DNA of 64,000 nt, from positions 26,948 to 90,947 of the forward strand of contig CAKORG010000002.1 of assembly GCA_934101495.1 (NCBI GenBank), written 5' to 3'. Shown here in pieces: positions 25,352-34,516 of this stretch. The stretch comes from an uncultured Bacilli bacterium. Its GTDB lineage: Bacteria; Bacillota_I; Bacilli_A; RF39; UBA660. Below the pieces are notes generated by a model. That model was not told the DNA's origin and did not search any database. It worked only from the letters and a program-made list of their open reading frames with translations. The stretch's first letter is position 1; every line of letters starts with the position of its first letter. A program made the translations under genes and the position numbers.

Positions 25352-26287
25352 GTGAAATCAAAAACATTTAAAACATTAGATGAACAAATTGACATACTAA
25401 CTAAAAAAGGATTAGTGGTTGAAGATTTTGAAACTGCTAAAACTGTTTTGTTACGTGAAAATTACTTTTTCTTAAGTGGTTACCGTCATTTATTTATGAG
25501 ACCCGATGATAACAAGACTTATCTTGAAGGTACAACATTTAATGAATTGTATTCAATGTTTCTTTTTGATAGACAAATAAGAAATATAATTTTTAAAAAT
25601 ATTTTAATAGTAGAAAATAATTTAAAAAGTATACTTGCTTATATTATGAGTAAAAATCATGGGTTTAAAGAAAATAATTATTTAAATCCAAATAACTTTG
25701 TGAGAGATTCAAGAAGAAATAGACAAATTAATGATTTAATCAGAAAAATGAAAAGACAGATAAGTGTTAATGGTAAACAACATAGTGCAACAGCTCATTA
25801 CATCATAAATTATGGTTATATTCCTCTTTGGGTTGTTGTTAAAGTTTTATCGTTTGGAATAGTAGGTGAACTTTATACTGTACTTCAATATCAAGACCAA
25901 AAGGAAATTGCTGATGTTTTTGGGGTTAGTATTGATAGTATGGTTGATTATTTACCAATTGTAGCTAATTATCGTAATTTGTGTGCTCATGAAGATATTT
26001 GTTATGTTAATAGAACTCAAAAGGCTATTGATGATACAAAATATCATAAACTATTGTATATTCCTAAGATAAATGAAGAATATATATATGGGAAGAATGA
26101 TTTGTTTGCACTTATAATTATTTTAAAACAGTTATTAGATGAAGATAATTTTAACTTATTTATTAGCGAAATCAGTTATGAATTTGATAGACTTTCTGGT
26201 AAATTAAAGGTAATTAAGATAGAAAAAGTATTACATGAAATGGGATTTCCAAATAATTTTAAAGAAATAGTGAGGTTAGAAAAATGA
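25352..26287 (+). CDS. Abi_2 family (AbiD/AbiF-like) HEPN-type protein
   Basis: 311 residues from a GTG with AAAGGCGG upstream. The N-terminal 'KTLDEQIDILTKKGL' and 'YFFLSGYRHLF' and the internal 'YIPLWVVVKVLSFGIVGELY' are Abi_2 hallmarks. 'NYRNLCAHED' gives the R-x4-H catalytic motif expected of HEPN ribonucleases. Members are linked to phage abortive infection, though many are chromosomal without a tested role. It overlaps htrA by 4 bases, unusual company for a defence gene. The preceding 217 bases hold a TATAAT at 25323 and no other clear element. Confidence 0.85.
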   Translation: MKSKTFKTLDEQIDILTKKGLVVEDFETAKTVLLRENYFFLSGYRHLFMRPDDNKTYLEGTTFNELYSMFLFDRQIRNIIFKNILIVENNLKSILAYIMSKNHGFKENNYLNPNNFVRDSRRNRQINDLIRKMKRQISVNGKQHSATAHYIINYGYIPLWVVVKVLSFGIVGELYTVLQYQDQKEIADVFGVSIDSMVDYLPIVANYRNLCAHEDICYVNRTQKAIDDTKYHKLLYIPKINEEYIYGKNDLFALIIILKQLLDEDNFNLFISEISYEFDRLSGKLKVIKIEKVLHEMGFPNNFKEIVRLEK

Positions 26288-27396
26288 ATGAAGAACAAAA
26301 CAAACAAAGAAGAAAGATAGTTTATTATTTAATTGCATTTTTTGTAGGATGCTTAGCTATGTATGCTGTTGTGTACTTTTTCCCGACTAGTATAACTGAA
26401 AGTATTACTAAACTTGAAAAAGATGTTACGGTTACTGATACAGGTATTGCAGATGCTGTGGAAAAGGTTTATGATGCTGTAGTGGTTGTATCTACTTATA
26501 AAGATCAAACTTTGATATCATCTGGTACTGGCTTTGTTTATAAAAAAGATGGTAATAAATATTATATTTTAACAAATCATCATGTTATTGATGGTGGTAA
26601 TAAAGTTACAGTTACATTTACAAGTAAAGAGGTTGAAGAAACTAAAATTGTTGGTTCAGACCAATATGCTGATATTGCAGTTTTAAGTTTAGAAAGTTCA
26701 AAAGATTTAGCTGTTGCTGAGCTTGGTAAGAGTGAAGCTTTAAGAGTTGGTGATACTGCATTTGCGGTTGGGGCACCACTTGATACTGCTTATTCTTGGA
26801 CTGTTACGAGAGGCATTGTTTCTGGCAAAGAAAGAGAAGTGGCTGTTTCATTAAATAATTCTAGAAGTAATGATTACGTTATGAAAGTATTACAAACTGA
26901 TGCAGCAATTAATTCAGGTAACAGTGGTGGACCTTTATGTAATAGTAATGGTGAAGTAATTGGTATTACATCACTTAAACTTGTAAGTAGTGGTGTTGAA
27001 GGTATGGGATTTGCTATTCCAATTGAAAATGCTGTTACTAAAGCAGAACAAATTATAAGTGGTGATGCATATGAATATCCTTATTTAGGTATTCAAATGC
27101 TAGATATTACAGATGCTTATAGTTTATATCAATATTATGATTTAATTAAGTCTTCGGGTCTTTCTGGTGGGGTTCTTGTTGCAAGTATAGAAAAAGGTAG
27201 TCCAGCTAGTAAAGCTAAATTTGAAAAAAATGATATAATTACTAAAATAGATGGTAATGATATTAAGAATCTAGCTTATTTAAGATATTATTTGTATCAA
27301 CATAAAGTAGGCGATACTATTAAAGTTACAGTTTATAGAGATGGAAAAACTAAAGAATTAAGTGTTACTTTAGGAACAAATAAGCAAACAACATAG
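26284..27396 (+). CDS. HtrA/DegP-like membrane-anchored serine protease
   Basis: 370 residues: cytoplasmic start, one membrane helix (about 12-32), trypsin-like domain, C-terminal PDZ domain. The triad is seen in 'LTNHHVIDGG' (His), 'YADIAVLSL' (Asp) and 'NSGNSGGPLC' (Ser). The PDZ domain includes 'GSPASKAKFEKNDIITKIDG'. It degrades or chaperones misfolded exported proteins. An intra-operon hairpin overlaps its end. Confidence 0.95.
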   Translation: MNEEQNKQRRKIVYYLIAFFVGCLAMYAVVYFFPTSITESITKLEKDVTVTDTGIADAVEKVYDAVVVVSTYKDQTLISSGTGFVYKKDGNKYYILTNHHVIDGGNKVTVTFTSKEVEETKIVGSDQYADIAVLSLESSKDLAVAELGKSEALRVGDTAFAVGAPLDTAYSWTVTRGIVSGKEREVAVSLNNSRSNDYVMKVLQTDAAINSGNSGGPLCNSNGEVIGITSLKLVSSGVEGMGFAIPIENAVTKAEQIISGDAYEYPYLGIQMLDITDAYSLYQYYDLIKSSGLSGGVLVASIEKGSPASKAKFEKNDIITKIDGNDIKNLAYLRYYLYQHKVGDTIKVTVYRDGKTKELSVTLGTNKQTT

Positions 27397-27415
27397 TTTG
27401 CTTATTTAACTTTTT
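27378..27415 (+). terminator. Terminator or attenuator after htrA
   Basis: AAATAAGCAAAC and GTTTGCTTATTT form a perfect 12-bp stem spanning the htrA stop codon, with TTTTT shortly after. The next gene starts only 10 bases later, so partial read-through is likely. Confidence 0.65.
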
Positions 27416-27424
27416 GGAGGGTAT

Positions 27425-28036
27425 ATGAAATTAAAAAGATTTGTGGCATATTTAATTGATATTTTACTTGTGGGATTTATTGCATCAGCTATTGCAAGTA
27501 TTGATGTATTAAATCCTTATTATGATGATTATTTGGATGCTTATGAAAATTTTAATGAAACTATTGATAGTATAGATGAAAGTAATGTAGTAGAAATAGT
27601 TACAAGTAGTGATTTTACTGATGAATATAGAAGTGTTTTAAAGTATGGAGCATGTGCTTCGATTATTTCTGTTTCTTGTTATTTGCTTTATTTTGTTGGT
27701 TTTCAAAAATGGAATAAAAATCAAACTATTGGTAAGAAACTTATGAAAATTAAGGTTGTTAATAAAGATGGTAGTGATAATGTAAACGTTTTGAGATATA
27801 TTGCAAGAACAATGGTTGCTTATAATTTGTTTTTTAATAGTTTAGGCATTTGTATAGCATTTTATTTTAGTGGAAAATCTTTTTTAATAATATTTATGGT
27901 TGTTAGTTTGCTGGGATATTTGATTACTTATGCTGGTTATTTAATGGTTTTATTTAAGAAAGATGGAAGAGGTATTCATGATATAGTTGGTGCTACTAAA
28001 GTTGTGGAGGTAGAAAATGTCACTTGTGAAAGTTAA
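27425..28036 (+). CDS. RDD family membrane protein
   Basis: 203 residues. 'KLKRFVAYLIDILLVGFIAS' supplies the R and D residues of the RDD domain; 'NQTIGKKLMKIKVVNKDG' and 'GRGIHDIVGATKVV' are the other family motifs. Three to four membrane helices. Function unknown, sometimes linked to sodium/proton exchange. TTTTTGGAGGG precedes the ATG. Confidence 0.88.
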   Translation: MKLKRFVAYLIDILLVGFIASAIASIDVLNPYYDDYLDAYENFNETIDSIDESNVVEIVTSSDFTDEYRSVLKYGACASIISVSCYLLYFVGFQKWNKNQTIGKKLMKIKVVNKDGSDNVNVLRYIARTMVAYNLFFNSLGICIAFYFSGKSFLIIFMVVSLLGYLITYAGYLMVLFKKDGRGIHDIVGATKVVEVENVTCES

Positions 28037-28478
28037 AGAATATTTAAAACAATATGGAAAAGATAAAGAAATAATAGAATTTAATGAATCTAGTGCAACA
28101 GTTAGTGAAGCTGCTCATGCTATTGGATGTGGTGAAGCAGATATTGCAAAAACTTTATCATATATAGTTGATGGTAAACCTATTTTAATTGTCATGGCTG
28201 GTGATAAAAGATGTGATAATCATAAATATAAAGTATATTTTCATGAAAAAGCTCATATGATACCAAAAGAAAATTTAGTGGAATTAATTGGCCATGAAGC
28301 TGGTGGTGTATGTCCATTCGGAGTAAATGAAAATGTGGATATATATCTTGATGTATCCTTGAAGGAACATGAATTTGTGTATCCTGCTTGCGGAAGTACT
28401 AATAGTGCTATTAAGCTTTCCATTAAGGAGTTAGAAAATCTATCCATGTATAAAGAATGGATAGATGTAACAAACTAA
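28017..28478 (+). CDS. YbaK/EbsC-type aminoacyl-tRNA deacylase
   Basis: 153 residues of the YbaK/ProX fold: 'SEAAHAIGCGEADIAKTLSY', a conserved Lys in the same segment, and 'GHEAGGVCPFGVNENVDIYL'. Such proteins hydrolyse mis-acylated tRNA, typically Cys-tRNA(Pro). The ATG lies within the end of the RDD gene behind GTGGAGG. Confidence 0.88.
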   Translation: MSLVKVKEYLKQYGKDKEIIEFNESSATVSEAAHAIGCGEADIAKTLSYIVDGKPILIVMAGDKRCDNHKYKVYFHEKAHMIPKENLVELIGHEAGGVCPFGVNENVDIYLDVSLKEHEFVYPACGSTNSAIKLSIKELENLSMYKEWIDVTN

Positions 28479-28484
28479 TTACAA

Positions 28485-28519
28485 TAAAACCAGCAAGTTT
28501 AAATACTTGCTGGTTTTAG
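28485..28519. terminator. Bidirectional terminator between ybaK-like and CFI-box genes
   Basis: AAAACCAGCAAG and CTTGCTGGTTTT form a perfect stem with A and T flanks, so it functions for both convergent genes. It includes the last codons of the minus-strand gene. Confidence 0.88.
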
Positions 28520-29062
28520 TCTTATTCTTGCTTTACCTAAATCTTCTTCGGGTGTTTCTATTGTGTAATCTAAATGTGCAACACTTAATGCGTAGCTAAA
28601 TCTGGTTTTTAGTTCATTTACCATGTTTATGTAAACTTGAACTGCACTTTCATAACGATTTTGCTTAATTAAATCATAACATGGTAGTATGTATTTATGT
28701 GCTAAGACTATTGAATCAATTACTGGACACTTTGCTAATTCATTACTTATTACAGGCCCAATAATGTCATATTCTTGTAGTAAAGCTTTACCTGAATTAG
28801 TTTTCTTTAAATAATTTTCTCTGATAAATCTCAGTGTTTGTAAGACATCGCAATTGTCTTCATATCCAAGAATCTCACAAACTATTGTAGTTATAAAGCA
28901 ACCAGATGGTTGGTATCCTCCCTCAGGTCTTTTTACATAGCTATAGCATGCTTTTTCACTTGCATCTTTATATTTACAAGTTTCTGTGCAGTAATACCTA
29001 TCTCCCCAATATTCTTTTTGATTTTTGTCAAAATGTGCACAATTTCCGCAGTAATCTGCCAT
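28499..29062 (-). CDS. Cys-rich protein with CFI-box-type domain
   Basis: 187 residues. N-terminal cysteines in 'YCGNCAHF' and 'YYCTETCKYKDASEKACYSY' resemble a zinc-binding module. 'SGCFITTIVCEILGYEDNC' followed by 'LRFIRENYLKK' is the CFI-box arrangement found in many bacterial proteins of unknown role. The remainder is helical. AAGGGGGAA precedes the ATG. It diverges from the MarR operon. Confidence 0.7.
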   Translation of the reverse strand: MADYCGNCAHFDKNQKEYWGDRYYCTETCKYKDASEKACYSYVKRPEGGYQPSGCFITTIVCEILGYEDNCDVLQTLRFIRENYLKKTNSGKALLQEYDIIGPVISNELAKCPVIDSIVLAHKYILPCYDLIKQNRYESAVQVYINMVNELKTRFSYALSVAHLDYTIETPEEDLGKARIRLKPASI

Positions 29063-29186
29063 TTTACTATTCCCCCTTTTTGAGTAATATATATTATAGT
29101 CATTTTTTAGAAAAAGTCAAGTTTTTAATTGTAAGGCACTTGACAATTTTTAATTAATGTATTAATATTGTGTAGCGGTGGTGGAT

Positions 29187-29639
29187 ATGGAAGATAGATT
29201 GCTTTATAATCTAAATTTGTTAAATAAGCTTATTGCGAGAGAATTTATCTGTAATAATAAGGATTTGTTTAATGGTGAACCCAGTGCAACTCAGATGATT
29301 ATTATGGATTATATTTTAAACCATCAAAATGAAGATATTTATCAAAGAGATTTAGAAGAAGTGCTTCACTTAAGAAGAGCCACTGTTTCTGGAGTTCTTC
29401 AAACTATGGAAAAACATGGATTAGTTGAAAGAGTTTTGTGTGAGAAAGATGTTAGATGTAAGAAAATTATTTTAAAAGAAAAAGCTAAGAAAATGTTTGA
29501 TATGAAAAGAATGGAATTCTATAAAATGGAAGAGGTTATTAAAAAAGGCTTAAGTGAAGAAGAAATTGAAATATTTTGTCATATAATAAAAAGTATGCAA
29601 GATAATATAAACGAGTATGCAAATAGAAGAAAGGATTAA
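29187..29639 (+). CDS. MarR-family transcriptional regulator
   Basis: About 150 residues, winged helix with 'IYQRDLEEVLHLRRATVSGV' as recognition region and 'MEKHGLVERVLCEKDVRCKK' as wing. ATG at 29187 preferred, GTGs at 29178/29181 possible. It lies 2 bases before an ABC exporter pair, the classic layout for a drug-responsive repressor of its own operon. Confidence 0.9.
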   Translation: MEDRLLYNLNLLNKLIAREFICNNKDLFNGEPSATQMIIMDYILNHQNEDIYQRDLEEVLHLRRATVSGVLQTMEKHGLVERVLCEKDVRCKKIILKEKAKKMFDMKRMEFYKMEEVIKKGLSEEEIEIFCHIIKSMQDNINEYANRRKD

Positions 29640-29641
29640 TT

Positions 29642-31405
29642 ATGTTTAAATTATTAAGAAGTTTTAGAAAAAAAGAGTGGTTAATTACTATAGTTAGTGT
29701 TTGTTTAATAGTTATGCAAGTATGGCTTGAACTTAAGATGCCTGATTACATGTCAAAAGTTACTATTTTAGTGCAAACTGAAGGAAGTAAAATGTCTGAT
29801 ATCTTAATAAATGGTGGATATATGCTTTTATGTGCATTTGGAAGTTTAGTTGGTGCTGTTATTGTTGGATATTTAATTGCGTTGTTATCAGCTGGATTTT
29901 CTAAGAAACTTAGAGGTAAATTGTTTAGAAAAGTAGAAGAAATGTCTATGAGTGAAGTAAAAGTTTTTTCTACGAATAGTTTGATTACGAGAACTACGAA
30001 TGATATTACACAAGTTGAAATGTTTGTAGGCTTTGGGTTGCAATTATTAATTAAAGCTCCGGTTACTGCAGTTTGGGCTATAACTAAAATTCTTAATAAA
30101 AGTTGGGAATGGAGCGTGGTAACATCTGTTGCTGTTGTTATTTTACTAGTAGTTATTGGTGTTTTAACTATTATTGTGCTTCCTAAATTTAAGATTGTAC
30201 AAAAGTTAACAGATAAATTAAATGAGGTTATAAGAGAAAATTTAACTGGTATAAGAGTGGTTAGAGCTTTTAATGCGGAAGACTATCAAGAAAAGAAGTT
30301 TAAAAATGTAAATGATGATTTAACTAATTTACAATTGTTTAATCAAAAATCAATGTTAATTATGTCACCAGTTATGTATTTAATTATGCATATGTTAACA
30401 CTTATTATATATTTTATTGGGGCTTACCTTATTAAAGATGCCATGATGGTAGATAAAATAGCATTATTTGGTGATATGGTAGTGTTTTCATCTTATGCAA
30501 TGCAGATTATAATGTCTTTTTTGATGCTTGCTATGATTTTTATGATTTTACCAAGAGCAGAGGTTTCTGCATCTAGAATTAATGAAGTTCTTGATACTGA
30601 TATTAGTGTTAGGGATGGTAATGTTGAAACTAAAAATGAAGTTGGTACAATTGAATTTAAAAATGTTTCATTTAAGTATCCAGATGCAGAAGAATATGTT
30701 TTAAAAAATATATCGTTTAAGGCAAATAAAGGAGATACAGTGGCATTTATTGGTTCAACTGGTTCAGGTAAATCAACTTTGGTTAATTTAATTGTAAGAT
30801 TTTATGATGTAACTGAAGGCGAAATACTTATTGATGGAAGAGATATTAAAGATTATAAACTTGAGTATTTATATAAGTTAATTGGTTATGTTCCTCAGAA
30901 AGCAGTTATGTTTAATGGAACAGTTAATTCTAATATTGCTTATGGGGAAGCTAAAGAAGTAATAACTGATAGTAGAATAATGGAAGCAGCAAAAGTTGCA
31001 CAAGCAGATGATTTTGTGTCAAAAATGGATGATGGATATGCATCTCATATAGCTCAAGGCGGCACGAATGTTTCTGGAGGTCAAAAACAAAGAATTGCAA
31101 TTGCACGTGCTATAGCTAAAAATCCTGAAATATATATTTTTGATGATTCATTTTCAGCATTAGACTATAAAACTGATGCTATTCTTCGGAAAGAATTAAA
31201 GAAATATACAAAAGATGCAACTAGTTTAATAGTTGCTCAAAGAATTGGTACAATAATGAATGCTGATAAAATAATAGTTCTAGATAATGGAACATCTGTA
31301 GGTGTTGGTACACATGAAGAATTATTAAAAAGTTGTGAAGTTTATAGAGAAATTGCTTTATCACAGCTTTCAAAGGAGGAATTAGATAATGCCAAGACCA
31401 AATAG
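29642..31405 (+). CDS. ABC exporter half-transporter with degenerate ATP site (heterodimer subunit 1)
   Basis: 587 residues: six membrane helices (about 15-320), then the nucleotide-binding domain with Walker A GSTGSGKST, signature VSGGQKQ and Walker B 'IYIFDDSFSALD'. Asp replaces the catalytic Glu after Walker B, as in the non-canonical site of BmrC-type heterodimers. The probable role is multidrug or peptide export. It overlaps its partner by 17 bases. Confidence 0.93.
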   Translation: MFKLLRSFRKKEWLITIVSVCLIVMQVWLELKMPDYMSKVTILVQTEGSKMSDILINGGYMLLCAFGSLVGAVIVGYLIALLSAGFSKKLRGKLFRKVEEMSMSEVKVFSTNSLITRTTNDITQVEMFVGFGLQLLIKAPVTAVWAITKILNKSWEWSVVTSVAVVILLVVIGVLTIIVLPKFKIVQKLTDKLNEVIRENLTGIRVVRAFNAEDYQEKKFKNVNDDLTNLQLFNQKSMLIMSPVMYLIMHMLTLIIYFIGAYLIKDAMMVDKIALFGDMVVFSSYAMQIIMSFLMLAMIFMILPRAEVSASRINEVLDTDISVRDGNVETKNEVGTIEFKNVSFKYPDAEEYVLKNISFKANKGDTVAFIGSTGSGKSTLVNLIVRFYDVTEGEILIDGRDIKDYKLEYLYKLIGYVPQKAVMFNGTVNSNIAYGEAKEVITDSRIMEAAKVAQADDFVSKMDDGYASHIAQGGTNVSGGQKQRIAIARAIAKNPEIYIFDDSFSALDYKTDAILRKELKKYTKDATSLIVAQRIGTIMNADKIIVLDNGTSVGVGTHEELLKSCEVYREIALSQLSKEELDNAKTK

Positions 31406-33653
31406 AAAAGTAGAAAAAGCTAAAGACTTTAAGAGCGCTATTAAAAGGTTAATTAATGAATTATCAGGATTTAAAAAATTAACTATAATTGCATTAGTTC
31501 TAGCGGCTTTAGGTTCTATTCTTACTATAGTAACTCCAGATATTTTGTCTAATTTAACTGATGAAATATCAAATGGTTTAGTTATGAATAAAGATAATTT
31601 TGAAAAAATTATAAAAGAAGTAACTGGTAGTTTAAATGAAGAAAATATTAGTAAAGTTGTTAAAATAGACTTTAGTGAAAAAAATATAACAAGTATTATG
31701 ATGGATAATGGTATTTCTTCAGAAGATAAGGAAAGATTTCGTAAATTACTTGGAGAAATGCAAAGTAATTCTGGTAATAAAGTTAAGTTAATTGCTAATA
31801 TGCCAGATAGTATTTTATATAAACTCGTTGTAAGCAATAAGGAAGATACCATTAAATTTATTAAGAGTTTGAATGGTAATGTAGTAGTTCCAGACAGTAT
31901 TGCTAAAGAAATATTTAAAGAATTTGAAATTGATGGTGTTAAAATAAGTGTAAGTGATCAGAAAGAATTTTTGGAAATAGTTACTGGTATGAATGAAAAT
32001 ATGGATGCAACTAGTATATATGCAAAAGTAGATGAAATGCCTAGTTCTATAAAAACACTTGTTGAGCCATATATGAATATTGATAAAATAAAAAATATGG
32101 CTATAGTTTTAGTTGCTATTTACTTGATTAGTGCAATATTTACTTATTTTGAATCTATACTTATGTGTGATGTCTCAAATAATTTTGCTAGAAAATTACG
32201 TAGTAATATTTCAGGTAAAATAAATAAATTGCCACTTAAATATTTTGATAAACATGCAATTGGGGATACTTTATCAAGAATAACAAATGATGTTGATACA
32301 ATTGCTCAATCAATGAACCAATCATTATCAACTTTGGTTAGTGCAATTACATTATTTGTGGGAACTACAATTATGATGTTTGTAACAAATTGGGTTATGG
32401 CAATTACTGCAATAGTTGCAAGTTTATTTGGGTTTGCATTTATGGCATCAATTTTAGGTAAATCTCAAAAATACTTTGTGGCTAAACAAAAAGAACTTGG
32501 TGATTTAAATGGACATATTGAAGAGGTATATTCAGGACTTAATGTAGTTAAAACATATAATGGTCAAAAAATATCAAACGAAAAGTTTGATGAATTAAAT
32601 GATAAATTATATAAAGCTAATTGGAAGAGCGTTTTTTTATCTGGACTTATGATGCCTATGATGAATTTTATTGGTAACTTTGGTTATGTTGCAGTATGTG
32701 TTGTTGGGGCGCTACTTGCATTAAATGGCCATATTAGCTTTGGGGTAATTGTTGCATTTATTGTTTATGTAAGATTATTTGTTTCTCCACTTTCTCAAAT
32801 TGCTCAAGCTATGACTAGCTTACAATCAACTGCAGCAGCTAGTGAAAGAGTATTTGAATTTTTAGATGAAAAAGAAATGCTTGATGAAAGCAAATTAACA
32901 AAAATCTTAGATAAAAAAGAAGTAAAAGGCAATATTGAATTTAAAAATGTTGAATTTAAATATGATGGTAATGAAACTCCAACAATTAAGAACTTTAGTG
33001 CTAAAGCAAAAGCTGGTCAAAAAATAGCTATTGTTGGTCCTACAGGTGCTGGTAAGACTACGATGGTAAATTTACTTATGAAGTTCTATGATATTAATAG
33101 TGGAGAAATACTTATTGATGGTGTTTCTACCAAAGAATTAACAAGGAATAATATTCATAGGCTGTTTACTATGGTTCTTCAAGATACTTGGGTATTTAAT
33201 GGTACTGTTAGGGATAATATTGTTTATAATGCTGAAAATATAACTGATAAAGAAGTTGAAACTGTTTGTAAAACTGTTGGACTTGACCATTTCATTAAAA
33301 CCTTACCTGATGGATATAATACTATATTAAGTGATAATGATTCTGTTTCTGCAGGTCAAAGACAGCTTTTAACTATTGCCCGAGGTATGTTGCAAGATGC
33401 ACCATTCTTAATTTTGGATGAAGCTACTAGTAATGTTGATACGAGAACTGAAGAATTAGTGCAAAAAGCAATGGATAAATTAACTCATGGTAAAACTTCA
33501 TTTATAATTGCCCACAGATTATCAACAATAAAAAATGCTGATTTAATACTTGTTATGAATAATGGTAATATAATTGAACAAGGAAATCATGAAGAACTTA
33601 TGAAACAAAAAGGTTTTTATGCGGATTTGTATAATTCCCAATTTAAGTTATAA
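31389..33653 (+). CDS. ABC exporter half-transporter with large extracellular insertion (heterodimer subunit 2)
   Basis: 754 residues, about 160 longer than its partner. The extra length sits between membrane helix 1 (about 30-50) and helix 2 (about 237-258), so a 180-residue domain faces outward. The nucleotide-binding domain has Walker A GPTGAGKTT, signature SVSAGQRQ and Walker B 'FLILDEATSNVD' with the catalytic Glu intact. AAGGAGG precedes the ATG. The insertion may select or bind substrate, but no family was recognised in it. Confidence 0.92.
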   Translation: MPRPNRKVEKAKDFKSAIKRLINELSGFKKLTIIALVLAALGSILTIVTPDILSNLTDEISNGLVMNKDNFEKIIKEVTGSLNEENISKVVKIDFSEKNITSIMMDNGISSEDKERFRKLLGEMQSNSGNKVKLIANMPDSILYKLVVSNKEDTIKFIKSLNGNVVVPDSIAKEIFKEFEIDGVKISVSDQKEFLEIVTGMNENMDATSIYAKVDEMPSSIKTLVEPYMNIDKIKNMAIVLVAIYLISAIFTYFESILMCDVSNNFARKLRSNISGKINKLPLKYFDKHAIGDTLSRITNDVDTIAQSMNQSLSTLVSAITLFVGTTIMMFVTNWVMAITAIVASLFGFAFMASILGKSQKYFVAKQKELGDLNGHIEEVYSGLNVVKTYNGQKISNEKFDELNDKLYKANWKSVFLSGLMMPMMNFIGNFGYVAVCVVGALLALNGHISFGVIVAFIVYVRLFVSPLSQIAQAMTSLQSTAAASERVFEFLDEKEMLDESKLTKILDKKEVKGNIEFKNVEFKYDGNETPTIKNFSAKAKAGQKIAIVGPTGAGKTTMVNLLMKFYDINSGEILIDGVSTKELTRNNIHRLFTMVLQDTWVFNGTVRDNIVYNAENITDKEVETVCKTVGLDHFIKTLPDGYNTILSDNDSVSAGQRQLLTIARGMLQDAPFLILDEATSNVDTRTEELVQKAMDKLTHGKTSFIIAHRLSTIKNADLILVMNNGNIIEQGNHEELMKQKGFYADLYNSQFKL

Positions 33654-33677
33654 AGAGTGCTTAGGCATTCTTTTTTT
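33654..33677 (+). terminator. Terminator of MarR-ABC operon
   Basis: AGAGTGC pairs with GCATTCT (one G-T pair) and is followed by seven T residues. Confidence 0.75.
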
Positions 33678-33814
33678 GAAAATGTAATAATTTATTTTTT
33701 ACATAATGAAAGCATTTAAAACTAAGTATTTTTATGATATACTGGAGTTGAATTTAAATTTGAAAAAACTATATATAGGTGTTATAATAATTCCTGATTT
33801 AGGAGGTGACTTTT

Positions 33815-34516
33815 TTGCATAATAAAATTTTGGTAGCAGAAGATGATACGGATATAGTAGAACTTCTTAAACTTTATTTAGAAAGTAATGGTTTTGAAGT
33901 GACATCAACATATGATGGACTTGAAGCTTTGGATGCTTTTAAAAAAGGTAATTACGATATTATAATTGCAGATTTAATGATGCCCGGTTTAAATGGTTAT
34001 GAACTTATTAAAATTGTAAGAGAAACAAGTAATGTTCCTATAATTATTGTATCTGCTAAAAATATGGATAGTGATAAAGTTCTAGGACTTGATATAGGTG
34101 CTGATGCTTATATAACTAAACCATTTAATCCTTTGGAATTAGTTGCTTATGTTAAAGCACTTCTTCGTAGATATTATGAATTCAAAAGTTCTAATAATGA
34201 AATTAATACCTTAAATGTTGGTGAACTTTCTCTTGATTTAAATAAATATATTTTTATGAAAAATAATAAAATTGTGCCTCTTACATCAACGGAAATTAAA
34301 ATACTGGCAATGATGATGAAGTCACCTGGCAAAGTATTTACGAGGAGCCAAATTTATGAATGTATTAATGGAGATTTTTATGATACTGATGATAATACTA
34401 TGATGGTTCATATTTCAAATATAAGGGGGAAAATTGAGAATAATCCTGCAAAACCAGAGTATATAAAAACAGTTAGGGGGTTAGGTTATAAACTTGAAAA
34501 TAAAGAAGAATTATAG
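33815..34516 (+). CDS. OmpR-family response regulator
   Basis: 233 residues. The TTG at 33815 is chosen since AGGAGGTGA stands six bases upstream and it yields 'MHNKILVAEDDTDIVELLK'. The phospho-acceptor Asp lies in 'DIIIADLMMPGLNG'. The winged-helix output domain has 'LTSTEIKILAMMMKSPGKVF' and 'VRGLGYKLE'. It overlaps the kinase gene by 23 bases. The 160 bases upstream have a TATACT at 33739 but no convincing -35. Confidence 0.92.
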   Translation: MHNKILVAEDDTDIVELLKLYLESNGFEVTSTYDGLEALDAFKKGNYDIIIADLMMPGLNGYELIKIVRETSNVPIIIVSAKNMDSDKVLGLDIGADAYITKPFNPLELVAYVKALLRRYYEFKSSNNEINTLNVGELSLDLNKYIFMKNNKIVPLTSTEIKILAMMMKSPGKVFTRSQIYECINGDFYDTDDNTMMVHISNIRGKIENNPAKPEYIKTVRGLGYKLENKEEL

